A stretch of DNA of 64,000 bases. It comes from Adiantum capillus-veneris. Lineage: Eukaryota; Streptophyta; Polypodiopsida; Polypodiales; Pteridaceae. The notes under the pieces were generated by a model, which was not told the DNA's origin, ran no database searches, and saw nothing but the letters and a program-made list of their open reading frames with translations. The stretch covers positions 65,428,496 through 65,492,495 of the forward strand of contig CM043970.1 of NCBI GenBank assembly GCA_014529385.2. Reading direction: 5' to 3'. A program made the position numbers and the translations under genes. This document shows, piece after piece, positions 1-10,960 of this stretch. Position 1 is the first letter of the stretch. Each line of letters opens with the position of its first letter.

Positions 1-166
1 TTGTTAAGCCATAAATCAAATGCGCTTGCCACTTGTATACAACAAACATGCATAATGATTAAATACCATTATATTTTGATATATTATTATCCTTCAATTG
101 TGTGAATAGAGTTGCATATATCAAATCAAATGCATAGAATTACAATTAACCCCTACATGTGGGGGG

Positions 167-198
167 TACCTAAGTGGTCAGTGTCAACCACTTAGGTA
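167..198. repeat. 12-bp perfect inverted repeat (hairpin)
   Basis: The arms TACCTAAGTGGT (167-178) and ACCACTTAGGTA (187-198) are exact reverse complements around an 8-nt loop. No promoter, terminator or element end is recognisable next to it, so its role is unknown. Confidence 0.6.
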
Positions 199-850
199 TC
201 ATTGCAAGTGAGAATCAATGGACAACAAGACTAATGCTATCATTGGAGGGGTTTCATTGCACACAAAGGTGGGCTCTCTCTCGAATGGATAGGCTCAACA
301 ATGATAGCACAATGAACTCAATATGATGGTAGAGGTTGCTCTCTTAGAAAAACAAGACATGCTTTGTACTCTTAGTAAATGAACTTGTAAACCTTGCTCA
401 AGACACTAATGTCACTCACTTTATCTTGCGTCAATGTATCACAAATTGCAAGCTCAATACATACCTATGTCTGCACATGCACACACATATACACAAACAA
501 TATACTGCAGATTTTCCTTGAGATCTTTTATTGCCTATTGTTTTGTGCTACTTGCAAAACATGCATGCACAAACAATCTAAGTAAAGGCGCACCATTGAC
601 CTCAATAAGTATAGCCACAAAAGAAGAGTTGACCTTGCAAAAATGTTTGAAACCATCCAATGAGAGGAACCAGAGGGAGACACAACATATGCATGTAGGC
701 AGCTTTGGTGAAAGGCAACCATTGTTTGCACTAGCCAACTTGTGTGTGCACATCTATAATTATGACGATGCAGAATCTAACATGTAGAAGTTGTGTGTGT
801 GTGTGAGAGAGAGGAAGGGGGGGGGGGGGGGTGGGGGGGGGGGCACAGCA

Positions 851-1006
851 AGGGCTCTATCTAAGGCTCATTTTTGAAGGGTGGTCCATATCTTTCATTC
901 AAAGGGCTGAAATTTTTTACTCTTCTTAAACGGAGGGAAGATTTTGAGCTTACCTTCATTCACCTTTTTTGAATGTATGTAGTATGATTCCTAAAGATTT
1001 TTAGCT
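851..1006 (+). repeat. Direct repeat copy A
   Basis: About 150 bp beginning AGGGCTCTATCTAAGGCTC and ending near GATTCCTAAAGATTTTTAGC. It recurs with substitutions and small indels at 1347-1492. The copies are separated by about 340 bp of unrelated sequence, so this is an old local duplication. Confidence 0.75.
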
Positions 1007-1346
1007 TTTTCATGACCTTGCCATGAATTTTGAAACACCATGAAGTTATGCATAATTACAACTATATCCTTCATTCACCTTACTTGAATATGATTCCTTT
1101 TTTTTTGTTGCAAAACTCAAAATTGTGAGTGATTGTATTAGAATGTCACCAAGAAAAATACAAATCAGTCTCAAGCTCATGCTAAGCCTTGAGGGGCATA
1201 TGATTACATCAGTAGCATACTATTACCAAAAGTCCAGTCCTTTATGGAGTAGGGCTCGAGCGGATGGCGTGGGACAACCTAAGTCAATCACGCAAGTTTT
1301 GTGTTTTACCAATCACATATATTAACTCCTTACTTTCTTGTCCTAA

Positions 1347-1492
1347 AGGGCTCTGTCTAAGGCTCAGTTTTTAAGGGTTGCTCCTATCTTTCATTTGAAG
1401 GGCTTGAATTTTTTAATCAGGGAAGATTTTAAGCTCATCCTTCATTCACCTTATTTGGATTTATGTAGTATGATTCCTAAAGATTTATAGCT
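1347..1492 (+). repeat. Direct repeat copy B
   Basis: Second, diverged copy of the segment at 851-1006, in the same orientation and slightly shorter. It shares the block GTAGTATGATTCCTAAAGAT. No coding potential is seen. Confidence 0.75.
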
Positions 1493-1654
1493 ATTCCTAA
1501 TGGTGTGAAAAAAAGAAAAAAGGTATTCCTAATTCAAATATTCTCTCAATAACAACAAAAACAATATGCTAGTCTATAGCACATAGCAACGGGCAATGAC
1601 GAAGCACGTAGATTTGCAACAATATTAGTTTGACATGAGAAGGACGGATACAAT

Positions 1655-1658
<4 letters not shown>

Positions 1659-1728
<70 letters not shown>
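1659..1728. repeat. (AG)n microsatellite at the LINE 3' end
   Basis: Uninterrupted AG dinucleotide array of about 70 bp. On the minus strand it is a (TC)n run directly after the LINE 3' terminus, whose last bases read AATAAAATC. It may therefore be the simple-repeat tail of the LINE rather than an independent microsatellite. Confidence 0.85.
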
Positions 1729-1733
<5 letters not shown>

Positions 1734-2579
1734 ATTATCGTCCTCGGAGGTCAAATATGACCTATGGGACCAAAGTTACATGTGATGTAGTATGTGTATG
1801 GCTGATGAGTGACTCTCAATGCTCCAAAGTTGTGGTGATGAGAGTCGCAATGGACAACTTAAACTGTGGCTCGGGAGAGGAAAGCGTGTAGGTCTAACTA
1901 ATGGCTGAAAATGTGAGAGAAGCAAGTTCGGATGTGACCAAAAGCTGAGCACTCTAGTAGTGTGTGGTACTCAGACTCTCGAACTTGCAATGAGCATAAT
2001 ATGCACAATCAATTTGACTCTTCTCCATTGCCCCAATGCCCTGTCTCACATCAAAGGGAATGGGAGCTAAGCCGAATGGCTGCGATAGTGCGTTCGCCGA
2101 CAAGGGGATAGGCTCAAGCATGTAAGTGTGAGTATGGTTTCCTCTTTCAGCAAAGAACACGGTTTTGTAGTTGGGGGCAATATGGGTGGTGTAATGTATG
2201 AAGCGTGAACCACCGGATTTCTCCCAAGCCGTAATACATTGGCATTGTAGAAAAGCTTCATTCACTTGGAAGTCAATTGAAGCATCATGTAGCAAGTGTA
2301 ATGCATCCCATCTCCCAAACCACTTCTTTATGTCTTGCATCCAACCTATGCCCAAGATCTTGCTTATATGCATCTTTTGAACCTTTTTGATTGCTTCCCA
2401 TGAAATTGTAGGAAGTCGATGTGAGGGATTTTGATGCATCTTTATCATGTACTCCACAACCCTTTCCATGCCCATAACCTCAATTGGAAGAGATCCCGAC
2501 TCAAGAAGTAGGAGAATATATGGTGTTTGTGTCTTAACTTGGAGAAAGTTTGTAAGAAAACGCTTTTGGACATTCTCAA
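1729..2579 (-). pseudogene. LINE, 3' part: end of RT ORF plus 3' UTR
   Basis: Minus-strand remainder of a non-LTR retrotransposon whose 5' part lies at 13404-16510. The frame running from 2579 to a stop at 1954 encodes the C-terminal part of the reverse-transcriptase polyprotein (ENVQKRFLTNFLQ at its start, then GWMQDIKKWFGRW). The 3' UTR follows to about 1729 and ends in AATAAAATC before a (TC)n run. The two halves were separated by Copia-1: the 5-bp target CTCAA is present at 2575-2579 and again at 13404-13408, and the reading frame resumes across the empty site. Plant LINE identity rests on the RT and endonuclease motifs in the other half. The element is long dead. Confidence 0.85.
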
Positions 2580-2806
2580 TGTTACCATATACATGTGGTA
2601 GTGATGTATGTGAATAGACTAGGACCACCAAGGCATTTTTTCCCTCTTCAGGAGGTTTTTTTTCCAGTGCATTGTACATATGCCCATCACTCTAGGGCTA
2701 TCTATCTTTCCATTGCACACTAAGTAACACACTCTCACTTGTGTGCCTTGAGCTTCCTTCGTCTTCTCCAAGCTGTGTGCGTTTCTCTGCAACCCTAATT
2801 CCAACA
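2580..2806 (+). repeat. Copia-1 5' LTR
   Basis: 227-bp LTR starting TGTTACCATATACATG and ending CTAATTCCAACA. It is followed directly by the tRNA-Met primer site and preceded by the target duplication CTCAA. A diverged LTR of the same family lies on the minus strand at 59459-59683. Confidence 0.95.
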
Positions 2807-2824
2807 ATTGGTATCAGAGCAGGT
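2807..2824 (+). promoter_or_regulatory. Copia-1 primer binding site (initiator tRNA-Met)
   Basis: ATTGGTATCAGAGCAGG directly follows the LTR. The core TGGTATCAGAGC (2809-2820) is the standard plant copia primer site, complementary to the 3' end of initiator tRNA-Met. Confidence 0.93.
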
Positions 2825-3082
2825 TGCATCCTCTCAGGCTTAGTCGCCAGAAGCTCTAGCACACGCCTGCTCACTTTGATTCAGGCTCATTTCGGCCTCC
2901 GTTTCCACTACTGCCAGGTCTGTGCAGGCAATTTTGTCATTTTGTGCAAACTTTTTGTCAGTTCCAAATACTGCATAACAGGTCCCATACAGTCTATTGC
3001 GGACTGTGCTATATAGCATGTGCTGGTTTCACTTAGCTTCTCCTCATTTCGGGCAATTTTCCATCGAGTGCAGGCATTTTCC

Positions 3083-5197
3083 ATGGCTGACAACAACACA
3101 GATGTGTTCAAGATGTTTGCTGCTGAGGACAAATTGGATGGGGACAATTACCCTATGTGGGCTTACATGATGCAACACGTTCTTGTGTTAAAGGGCGTTT
3201 GGAATATTGTGAAGGGCATTGATGTACGTCTTGGTTCTTAGGATGTAGGCGATGTTGAGCATGTTGCAGGTCTTGCTGCAAGGATTGGTGCTATTAGAGT
3301 TGTTTTGCTTACGGCAGAACAAGCTCGTTGGGATGTAAAGGATGCACAGGCTCATGCATTGATTGTGTTGTCTGTGAAGCGCACCATTAGTCCTCACATT
3401 TGTTCAATGAAATCTACAAAATAGGCTTGGTATATTCTAGAAGGTCTTTATGCAAGTCGCAACGAGGCTAAAATTGCTTTGCTGCGTAAAGAGCTGGAAT
3501 CGAAGATTATGCATGAGGAAGATGATATGGACACTTTCCTTGCTGGTGTCAAGGATATCAATGAGCAACTTATTTCTGCAGGTGAAGTCATTTCAAACAG
3601 TTTCCTTGTGCAGATTGTTCTTGATGCCTTACCGGATTATTACCAGACTTTTGCTAGTACTTGGAGACTTATGACCCAAGGAAATCCTGAAGTTGTCAAG
3701 TTTGATGCATTATGCACATTGCTGTTACAAGAGTCACTTTTTAGAAAAAAACAAGACTAGGCAACATGCAGTCGAACATGCTTTTATTGCTTCTCAAAGA
3801 AAGGGTGGTAACAACAATGCAGCCACTTCTTATGGTTCTGCTGCGAGTGGCAAAACTTCTGTTTCTAATGCTTCTGCTGACAGCAATTCGTATAGAATTC
3901 TAGTGATAAGGGCAAAAAGAAGATGCCTTGCCATTATTGTAAAGCTAATGATCACTTGATCAAGCAGTGTCCTAAGTTGAAGGCCAAAGAGGCTAAGAAG
4001 AAAGAGGGTGGTTCCACTACAAATGCAGCCATTGTTGAGTCTTCTGTGAAAGGAGACTGTGATGCTGATGTTGATGCAGAATGGGCTTTTAATGCAGAGT
4101 GCACTTACAATCCTACTATCCATGATGCATGCATGTTAGTTTCTGCAAATTCACATGTGTGGTATTTTGACAGTGGTGCTACAAAGCACATACCTCACAT
4201 CGTGAATTGTTCACCTCTCTCTCGTCTGTTCCTCATGGGAATTCAGCCACTTGTGCCAACAATGCCTCTTATCCGGTTCAGGGGGTTGGAAAGATTGTGC
4301 TTACTGCTACAAATGGCAGTTCTTTCACACTTGTTGATGCACTTTATGTACCTGGGATCAAGAAGAATCTTCTATCTGTATCTGCACTTGCTAGACTTGG
4401 ACTTGTGGTCAAATTTGTGGATGATAGATTATAGTTCATGATCTCATTTTTGGTGATGAAATTGTTGCATCTGGCCTTTTGTGTCGTGGGCTGTATAAGC
4501 TCATTTTGTATGACAAGTGTGGACAAAATTTTACAAGTGTAGTTGCAGATTCAAGGGCTATTTTGGATGCAAAACTGTGGCATGCACGTTTTGGGCATCT
4601 AAATTTTGCCAATTTGCTGCATTTGCAAAAATCTGATATGGTTGCTTCTTTGCCACCTCTTGAAGCACGTGTCAAACATGTTTGTGAAGGCTGTATTTTG
4701 GGTAAGATGAAACGTTCAAAGTTTCCAAAGGATGGTTTAGTTAGGGCCACATGCAGGCTGCAGCTTGTCCATAGTGATGTTTGTGGGCCCATGCAAACTC
4801 CGTCCTTGGGCAATTACCTTTACTTCGTGACTTTCATTGATGGTTACTCCAGGCATGCATGGGTATTTCAGCTTAAAGCGAAGTCTGAAGTTTTTATGTG
4901 CTTCAAACAATTTCTGGCTATGGATGAAAATGTATCGAAATGTACTATGGGCACCCTCCATTCCGATCGAGGGGGGGAGTATATGTCTCATGAATTTAAT
5001 GCATTTCTGGCTAGTCATGTGATAAAACACCAATGTACAGTGCCTTATACACCTCAACAAAATGGTGTTGCTGAGAGGAAAAACAAGTCACTTACAGAAA
5101 TGGCACGATGTATGGTCAAAAGTCAAGCTTTGCCGCATTCTTTTTGGCTTGAGACCATCATGTGTGCCACTTGTGTACTTAACAGGTGTCCTACGAA
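3083..5197 (+). pseudogene. Copia-1 gag-protease-integrase, interrupted 5' half
   Basis: The gag frame starts at ATG 3083 (MADNNTDVFKMF). A CCHC zinc knuckle lies near 3926 (CHYCKANDHLIKQC). The retropepsin triad region reads YFDSGATKHI near 4162. A GAG-pre-integrase zinc domain follows (WHARFGHLNF ... CEGCILGK), then the integrase core with HSDVCGP, LHSDRGGEY and the PQQNGVAERKN block. Coding ends at the junction with the nested element at 5197, and the polyprotein continues at 10961. Internal TAG stops near 3239, 3422 and 4435 are each one C-to-T change from a glutamine codon. There are also frameshifts near 3760, 3900 and 4200. Confidence 0.93.
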
Positions 5198-5350
5198 TGT
5201 GAGACCCAGGAACTGCGTACTAAGATTCTCCACCCAACCCCCCATTATATAGCCCTTGGCCGCTATGAATAGAATCTCCCTGTCCGCATTTAGCAGCCGG
5301 CCCTTGGCCCGCCCAAGTCCTACTCGCTTGGGTTTGCCCTTGGCATGACA
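5198..5350 (-). repeat. LTR (3' LTR of the minus-strand element)
   Basis: 153 bp. On the plus strand it begins TGTGAGACCCAGG and ends CCTTGGCATGACA. The partner is at 10807-10955. The segment CCCATTATATAGCCC carries a possible TATA box on the opposite strand. Confidence 0.92.
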
Positions 5351-5365
5351 TTACTCCCCCCTTGG
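5351..5365 (-). promoter_or_regulatory. Polypurine tract of the minus-strand element
   Basis: On the minus strand CCAAGGGGGGAGTAA directly precedes the LTR start TGTCATGCC. The position and base composition are those of a plus-strand priming tract. Confidence 0.75.
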
Positions 5366-8300
5366 AGAAGCATTTTCGTCCTCAAAAACACAAGTGGCAG
5401 TATCTACGTAAGAACACTGATGTTTTCATTATTGGCATCCCATACGAGTGCCAATTGTCCATATGACTGATACTTGGTGCAGTGAGAGGAGGTTCAATGA
5501 AACCAAGAGCAACATCTTGATTTTCAACATTGTTGTCCTGTTGCAACCACTTGTATCTAAATGGGAACTCAATTTATAACTCACTTGAGTACTTTAAAGG
5601 AGTAATTGTAAAAATGAAAGAAAACCTTGGCGTAACTTTCCATGCAGTTGTGAGCCAGATTTCCAACTCGCATATCTTGAAAAGCTCATAGCTACTGAGG
5701 AATAAAATAGGGAGTGTCCTCATGTCAGACTTTTGAACATTTTGGAACACACATAACTACATGTTCACCCCTAATGAAGATTACCTGCAAACATACTTTG
5801 TCAGCACACCTATTAAGTCCTTGACTTTTGAAACTATTGAAACGATATCCAACCCCACCAAAACAGGTGTTCAAAGTTGAAAAACTTACTTAAGCAAATT
5901 CTATCGCCCATTTAGAATGCGTTATTCTAACGTATGCTCTTAGCAGATCCTTTAGCAAAAAATACTTGTAACCTGTCCATCCATCTCGGGATGAATAACA
6001 AAAGTAAGAGTGAGGTGCTTTCCCCCAACCACTTACAGACAGTCTTCCACGATTGACAATAAACTAGGACTCAACCATTGAGTATCCAGCCATAGATTTG
6101 ATATAGAGTGGAGACAACCAACTAGGTTGAAAGCGGGTTGGAGTGGAGTAAACTCATAGAGTTTAGACCATCCAACCCCAGGCACCCATACTGAGCCATT
6201 GCCTTGTATGGCAGGGTAGTGAGGGTGCAGAAGAATAAAGTCCATGAATTTGCATGCCACTCCAAATAAATTTGTGTTAAAAAGTAGGGCCCATAACACC
6301 TAGTGTGCATGCATTTAACACAAACATATTCGAACAACAATTCCATGACCAGACTTTCCACGGTACATATGGGAAAGCCCAGCAACAAAAGTTGGACCAT
6401 AACAGAATGTGACAACCCATCCACACCTAGGTACCAACCATGAGACATTCTAATGAACATAGCATACTTGGCTATATGTAGAAACGACCCTCCGCTAAGG
6501 TGGTTTCACAACACTTGTAATCGGAACAAGTCTGTACTTAGTACCCGATAATTTTTGGCCACTGAAATTGTTCCTGATACGGTGTGGTCCAAATGGTCTA
6601 ATAAACGGATGCGACCAGCACGTAGGGACCTCGTCACAACACATCATTAGAAATTAGGCGCTAGTGTCAGTCTCCACATGTGGAATATGTCTCAAATAAG
6701 GATGGCCAAAAAAGCGACAGCCATCAAGTACAAGATGTACTTGTGTGTGGAGGTAACTGCAAAAAACTCCGCAACAAGAGTGAGAGGGACCCTCATTATC
6801 ATTGCTCCACAATTGCTAAATTGAACTCCTTGATTTCCAAGACCATGTTGTATCCCATGTGACAACATGTGCCAAATCGAACCCAACAAGTGGGTTCATA
6901 ACAGCATAATGTATATTGGACACTACGGCCCAAAATACTTTGTTTTGATATGCCCTTGGCATGGCTCAAAAATATTCAAGCAAATTTATACGACTTGAAG
7001 AAATCAAGCAAAGCATACTAAAAAATGGAATAACACCAAATCAATAGATGCGTACCTAAAGATTTGAACTTAATGGTCACTTACCCGTATTCAAATGCAG
7101 AGGAGCACGTCACCCACCTGAGAAAAAACCAAGCAACATTGCATTGGAAACCCAAGGTGTTACCTTCGAAATTCAAACCTATTGGTTAGAATCTACGTAG
7201 TCAAACCCCTTGGTAAGACCCTTTGTAGAAATTGCTCAACGAGCAGGTAACGATAACCAACATATTCAACCGTGTACAGAATGATTGGAATCAACTTAAA
7301 AAGTTGAAGTTGTCCGCTACCCCATGGTAGAGGACGGACTTCTTTCCTTGAAAGTAGAGCTGGGATAGATCAAACTATGATCCTCAATGCCTATGGGGAG
7401 ATTTAGCAATCACCCATCTGGTCTTACCTTAAAATAGTATGTCCATAGACAATCCGTAGTGTGATAGAGGGAGCCGGAGATCCACACAAGTGAAATGCCT
7501 AGCTCTTATGGACAGCCATGCTATCTCAACTGATTACGACATCTATACTCTGTGGTAGAGATCAGAAGATGGGAGTTTAAGGCTATCAAAAACTCAACTC
7601 GAGCGTCCCACTGAAAACATGTAGTGCAAAATGACACTCTAAATATCCGTAATGACAAGACTCTTGCTTGTCCATTGACGTTGATGTGTACTCCACTGAG
7701 TAGATCTATTCAATCTTGAGAATAATCACCCAAGGAATACCAACAATTGGGTCTTACCCTATATTTAACAATGGCTCTTAGCCAGCGGGTGTGGTTCATA
7801 GCCCTCATGGCAATTAGTGTTCAATTGTCGAATTGATGAAGACTATTTTGAGTGGCATCTTGCCCAATTTCTAGCTGAGAGTTAGAGCACCTTGGCTCAG
7901 GATGACTCACCAGCGAAACATGTATCAAAAGCTTCTTAGAAGGTTTTCATTATTCTTAGAGAGAAAAAAGAAAGAGAGATAAGAAGAGCATGCTGGGCTG
8001 AGAAACTTTTGTTAAATACACATCTTGACCTATTTATCGTGTAGGGGTCGTGATTGTATGAAAATGGCTTAGCATTGGTACTTTGCCTATGAATGAAGTC
8101 CAAAGTTTAGGTTCCTTTTAGTGTTGTTGTGTGTTGAAAACAACCAACAAGCATATTAAACAATCTAGAACTTATCTTGTCCTTGACAAAGTTTCAGGTG
8201 TTATAGCGGAAGCATGTTTCATGAGGCGGTAGAATTGAATCCACCTAGCTAGCATGCCGTGCATACATAATTTCAAGCCCATGAAAAAAGTGATAGGCTC

Positions 8301-9861
8301 AAACGTGAGAACCAAAACCAGCAGTGCCTTGCACAGTCTAAACTGGTAGGGATTCTGTGAGGTGATATTCCCTATTTCACCACTTTTTTCAAACTTGTGT
8401 GCCGCTGCCCTTGATGCCAAGTCATTGGGCAGTACCTTGGCACAAGGAAGAAGCCGTGCTTCATGTAAAATTTTCAAAGCACATTGCATTGCACAAAAGC
8501 AATAGTTTCCAATCAAAGATGTAAACATGGAAAAATAAGAAGAACGTAACATTGGCTAACCTGATTGTTGTTGTACCAGTTGACCCGAGATTTCGTGGAA
8601 GAAAACTCGCTTAATAATGACGCATAACCATATCAGCCGCACGAGTGGGAGCTGTCGTATGTACATATACATTCCGTGTATCATATACGCCCGTCTGTCA
8701 CATAATGAAATAACCTGCAAGCATATTGCCAAGTCCATCCCAAGTTGGTATGCTCATAGCATAGTCCGAAGTGGGGAGTCGCAATGCAAGATGCATAAAT
8801 AGAAGCCTTGCTTCACATAAGTTCATCAATGAGACAAGAATGTAACCTGAGTGCTCATAGCTAACAGATGCTCTTGGTGACACACATATGTCCGAGCAGA
8901 AAAAGATTGACCTTGTCAAAATGTCATAGGAAAATGGACTTGCCAAATTGTGCTACTGATTGAGAATCATAACATTGCCCGATAGTGAGAAAGATATCAT
9001 CTACAGCTGAGCTATCAAATGTCAGCGATTGTCCAATACTGCTTGTTCAAAGCAACCTTTCCTTGACAAGTTGGCATTGTGAAAATTCATATGGTGGTCA
9101 ACATTGCTTTCAGCTTCTAGCTATGGATGTCAATGTTTTTTCCTTGATGCTTCATGTATCTATATTGCCTGCTTCCTAGCAAGCTGCAATGATTTGGAAA
9201 GTATGCATCCAATGCATGGAGCCGTGCTCCCAGAAATCTTACTTTCCTCCACCTCAAGATAGCCCAACGAGGAGAGATAAAAAATTAACACAACCGACGT
9301 ATGACACATATCGGTTTATTGGAGTGTCTCTATAGGGAGCTTGCTCCTGAAATGTTTCTGATGGTAGATGATTACTTGAAGTTATACTTACAGATCGGCC
9401 TTGCTGAATATTGTAATTGGATAAGTCACATGCCCTTCCTGAGTTGTCTTTGTATCAGCATTCAACCTCCGACAAATGTGAGTTGTTGAAGTATTGTGTA
9501 CTCAAGTCGTGCTTGATGTTGATCCCTCAACCAAAGAGTGGTTCTTTGCAAACAAAGCAGTCAACAAAAGTTGAATGCATATGGAACTGTCACAAGCTGT
9601 GCTTGTGCCTGCATGCAAGAGCTACATAGCATGTTTGAAAATGTCATCAAACCCAAAACAAAAGCTACTGCATACCTGGTTAATCATGCGATTCGACCTG
9701 TCAATCAATGTGTCCATGGACCTCAAACCGCAGCCGAGCTTATAGAGAAGCCTTTCAACACCTGTCGATCGATTGCAGCTCGCCCTTGATGACACCCTTG
9801 CTGATTCTCAAGCCGTTAATGTACTATCTTGGCAAATCCAAAAAACTTTGCCATCATAGGA

Positions 9862-10265
9862 GTGTGCCCGTTGTACCCCATGCATTGGAAGGCCACAATC
9901 GAATGCAGCCTCTCTTGTTGTCGCCTGCTTCATGAACTCGGGACCTCCACAGCCATGGATCTCCAAGCATGGTTAAGCAAGAGCTTCATATCTTGCGGAG
10001 TGTGTGCCCGAGGTGGGTATGCACCCTTGCTTAGGGTTTAATGAAAAAAAACCAAGCCAAGGTCTGTGCCCGTTGTACCCCATGCCTTGGAAGGCCACGA
10101 TCGAATGCAGCCTTTGTTGTTGTCGCCTGCTTCATGAACTCGGGAGCTCCACAGCCATGGATCTCCAAGCATGGTTAAGCAAGAGCTTCATATCTTGCGG
10201 AGTGTGTGCCCGAGGTGGGTATGCACCCTTGCTTAGGGTTTAATGAAAAAAAACCAAGCCAAGGT
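9862..10265. repeat. 203-bp tandem duplication inside the minus-strand element
   Basis: Two adjacent copies (9862-10064 and 10065-10265) beginning TGTGCCCGTTGTACCCCATG and ending with a short A tract and CCAAGCCAAGGT. They differ at only a few positions. They lie in what would be the leader region, on the PBS side, of the minus-strand element. Confidence 0.9.
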
Positions 10266-10667
10266 TGGACTCGTGTGTGAAAGAAAATCTCTACCGCGAG
10301 CTATGGTGGGTTGCCATCGCGCTGACAGAGAAAGCGAGAGCAGGAGCACAAGCTGATGTGCACTAGGTGCTGAGCGTGTGACGAGAGCTGCTATTCAAAG
10401 CCCCGCGACCCCATATGCAGTAGTCTCGCATCGTCTAGAACAAGTCGAACTCCCGACTTTCCCCGCTCAAGGGGTGTTACCCGCGGTGCTGTTCAGCTGT
10501 CATCCGCTCTGCAGAGGTTGTGTTCCGTCGTCCTCCATGCAAGAAGTCATGCAAGCCATGCATGCTTGCATGCAATCCTTGTCGCACCCTTGTGGGTTGC
10601 ATTACCATAAAAAAAACGCCCCCTCCTCCCTGGCGAGAACCATGCTTCACCATGCCAAGGTCCACAA

Positions 10668-10716
10668 ACGAGAGAGGGAGAGAGATTCCGAGAGAGAGGG
10701 AGAGAGAGAGAGAGAA
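10668..10716. repeat. Imperfect (GA)n tract
   Basis: Purine-rich run of GA repeats with interruptions. It generates spurious open frames rich in Arg-Glu or Ser-Leu on the two strands. Confidence 0.75.
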
Positions 10717-10789
10717 AACCATGCTTAGAGGGAAAGAGAAATCCATGCCTTCTCCTCCGCCATGGCTCCACCCTCCTTCTTCTTGTCCA

Positions 10790-10806
10790 CCTTGTTTTGA
10801 TACCAA
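10790..10806 (-). promoter_or_regulatory. Primer binding site of the minus-strand element
   Basis: Read on the minus strand this is TTGGTATCAAAACAAGG directly after the LTR end CTCACA. It matches the first part of the initiator tRNA-Met primer site and fixes the element's orientation. Confidence 0.8.
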
Positions 10807-10955
10807 TGTGAGACCGAGGAACTGCGTACTGAGATTCTTCGCCCAACCCCCCATTATATAGCCCTTGGCCGCTATGAATAGAATCTCCCTGTTCGCATTT
10901 AGCAGCCGGTCCTTGGCCCAAGTCCTACTCGCCTGGGTTTGCCCTTGGCATGACA
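10807..10955 (-). repeat. LTR (5' LTR of the minus-strand element)
   Basis: 149-bp partner of the LTR at 5198-5350. Its right edge abuts the target duplication ATGAA, after which the Copia-1 integrase frame resumes. Confidence 0.92.
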
Positions 10956-10960
10956 ATGAA

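Larger units (their letters stand above)
1..1650. other. Left flank without recognisable gene
   Basis: AT-rich sequence with only short chance ORFs on either strand. It contains a short perfect inverted repeat (167-198), a poly-G tract near 815-843 and a diverged direct duplication (851-1006 and 1347-1492). I see no protein similarity, RNA gene or LTR boundary here. Confidence 0.6.
5198..10955 (-). mobile_element. Minus-strand LTR element nested in Copia-1, no recognisable coding
   Basis: Bounded by short related LTRs (5198-5350 and 10807-10955, about 7 substitutions plus one 4-bp indel) and a near-perfect 5-bp target duplication (ACGAA at 5193-5197, ATGAA at 10956-10960). Orientation is minus: the sequence next to the right LTR reads, on the minus strand, TTGGTATCAAAACAAGG (tRNA-Met-type primer site), and the purine tract AAGGGGGGAGTAA abuts the left LTR. 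About 5.4 kb of internal sequence shows no RT, integrase or protease motif in any frame I read, so I call it a large non-autonomous derivative. Just before the purine tract the minus strand reads EDENASPRGE-stop, which may be the relic end of a gypsy-type pol. Confidence 0.85.

Noticed and set aside
1569-1754. Open frame rich in Ser-Leu on the minus strand
   Set aside because: It is just the translated (AG)n/(TC)n microsatellite; the same applies to frames over 63397-63650 and 10378-10956.
9829-10243. Two repeated open frames with CPLYPM...SFISCGVCARGG
   Set aside because: They are the two copies of the 203-bp tandem duplication read in a chance frame on the strand opposite to the element.
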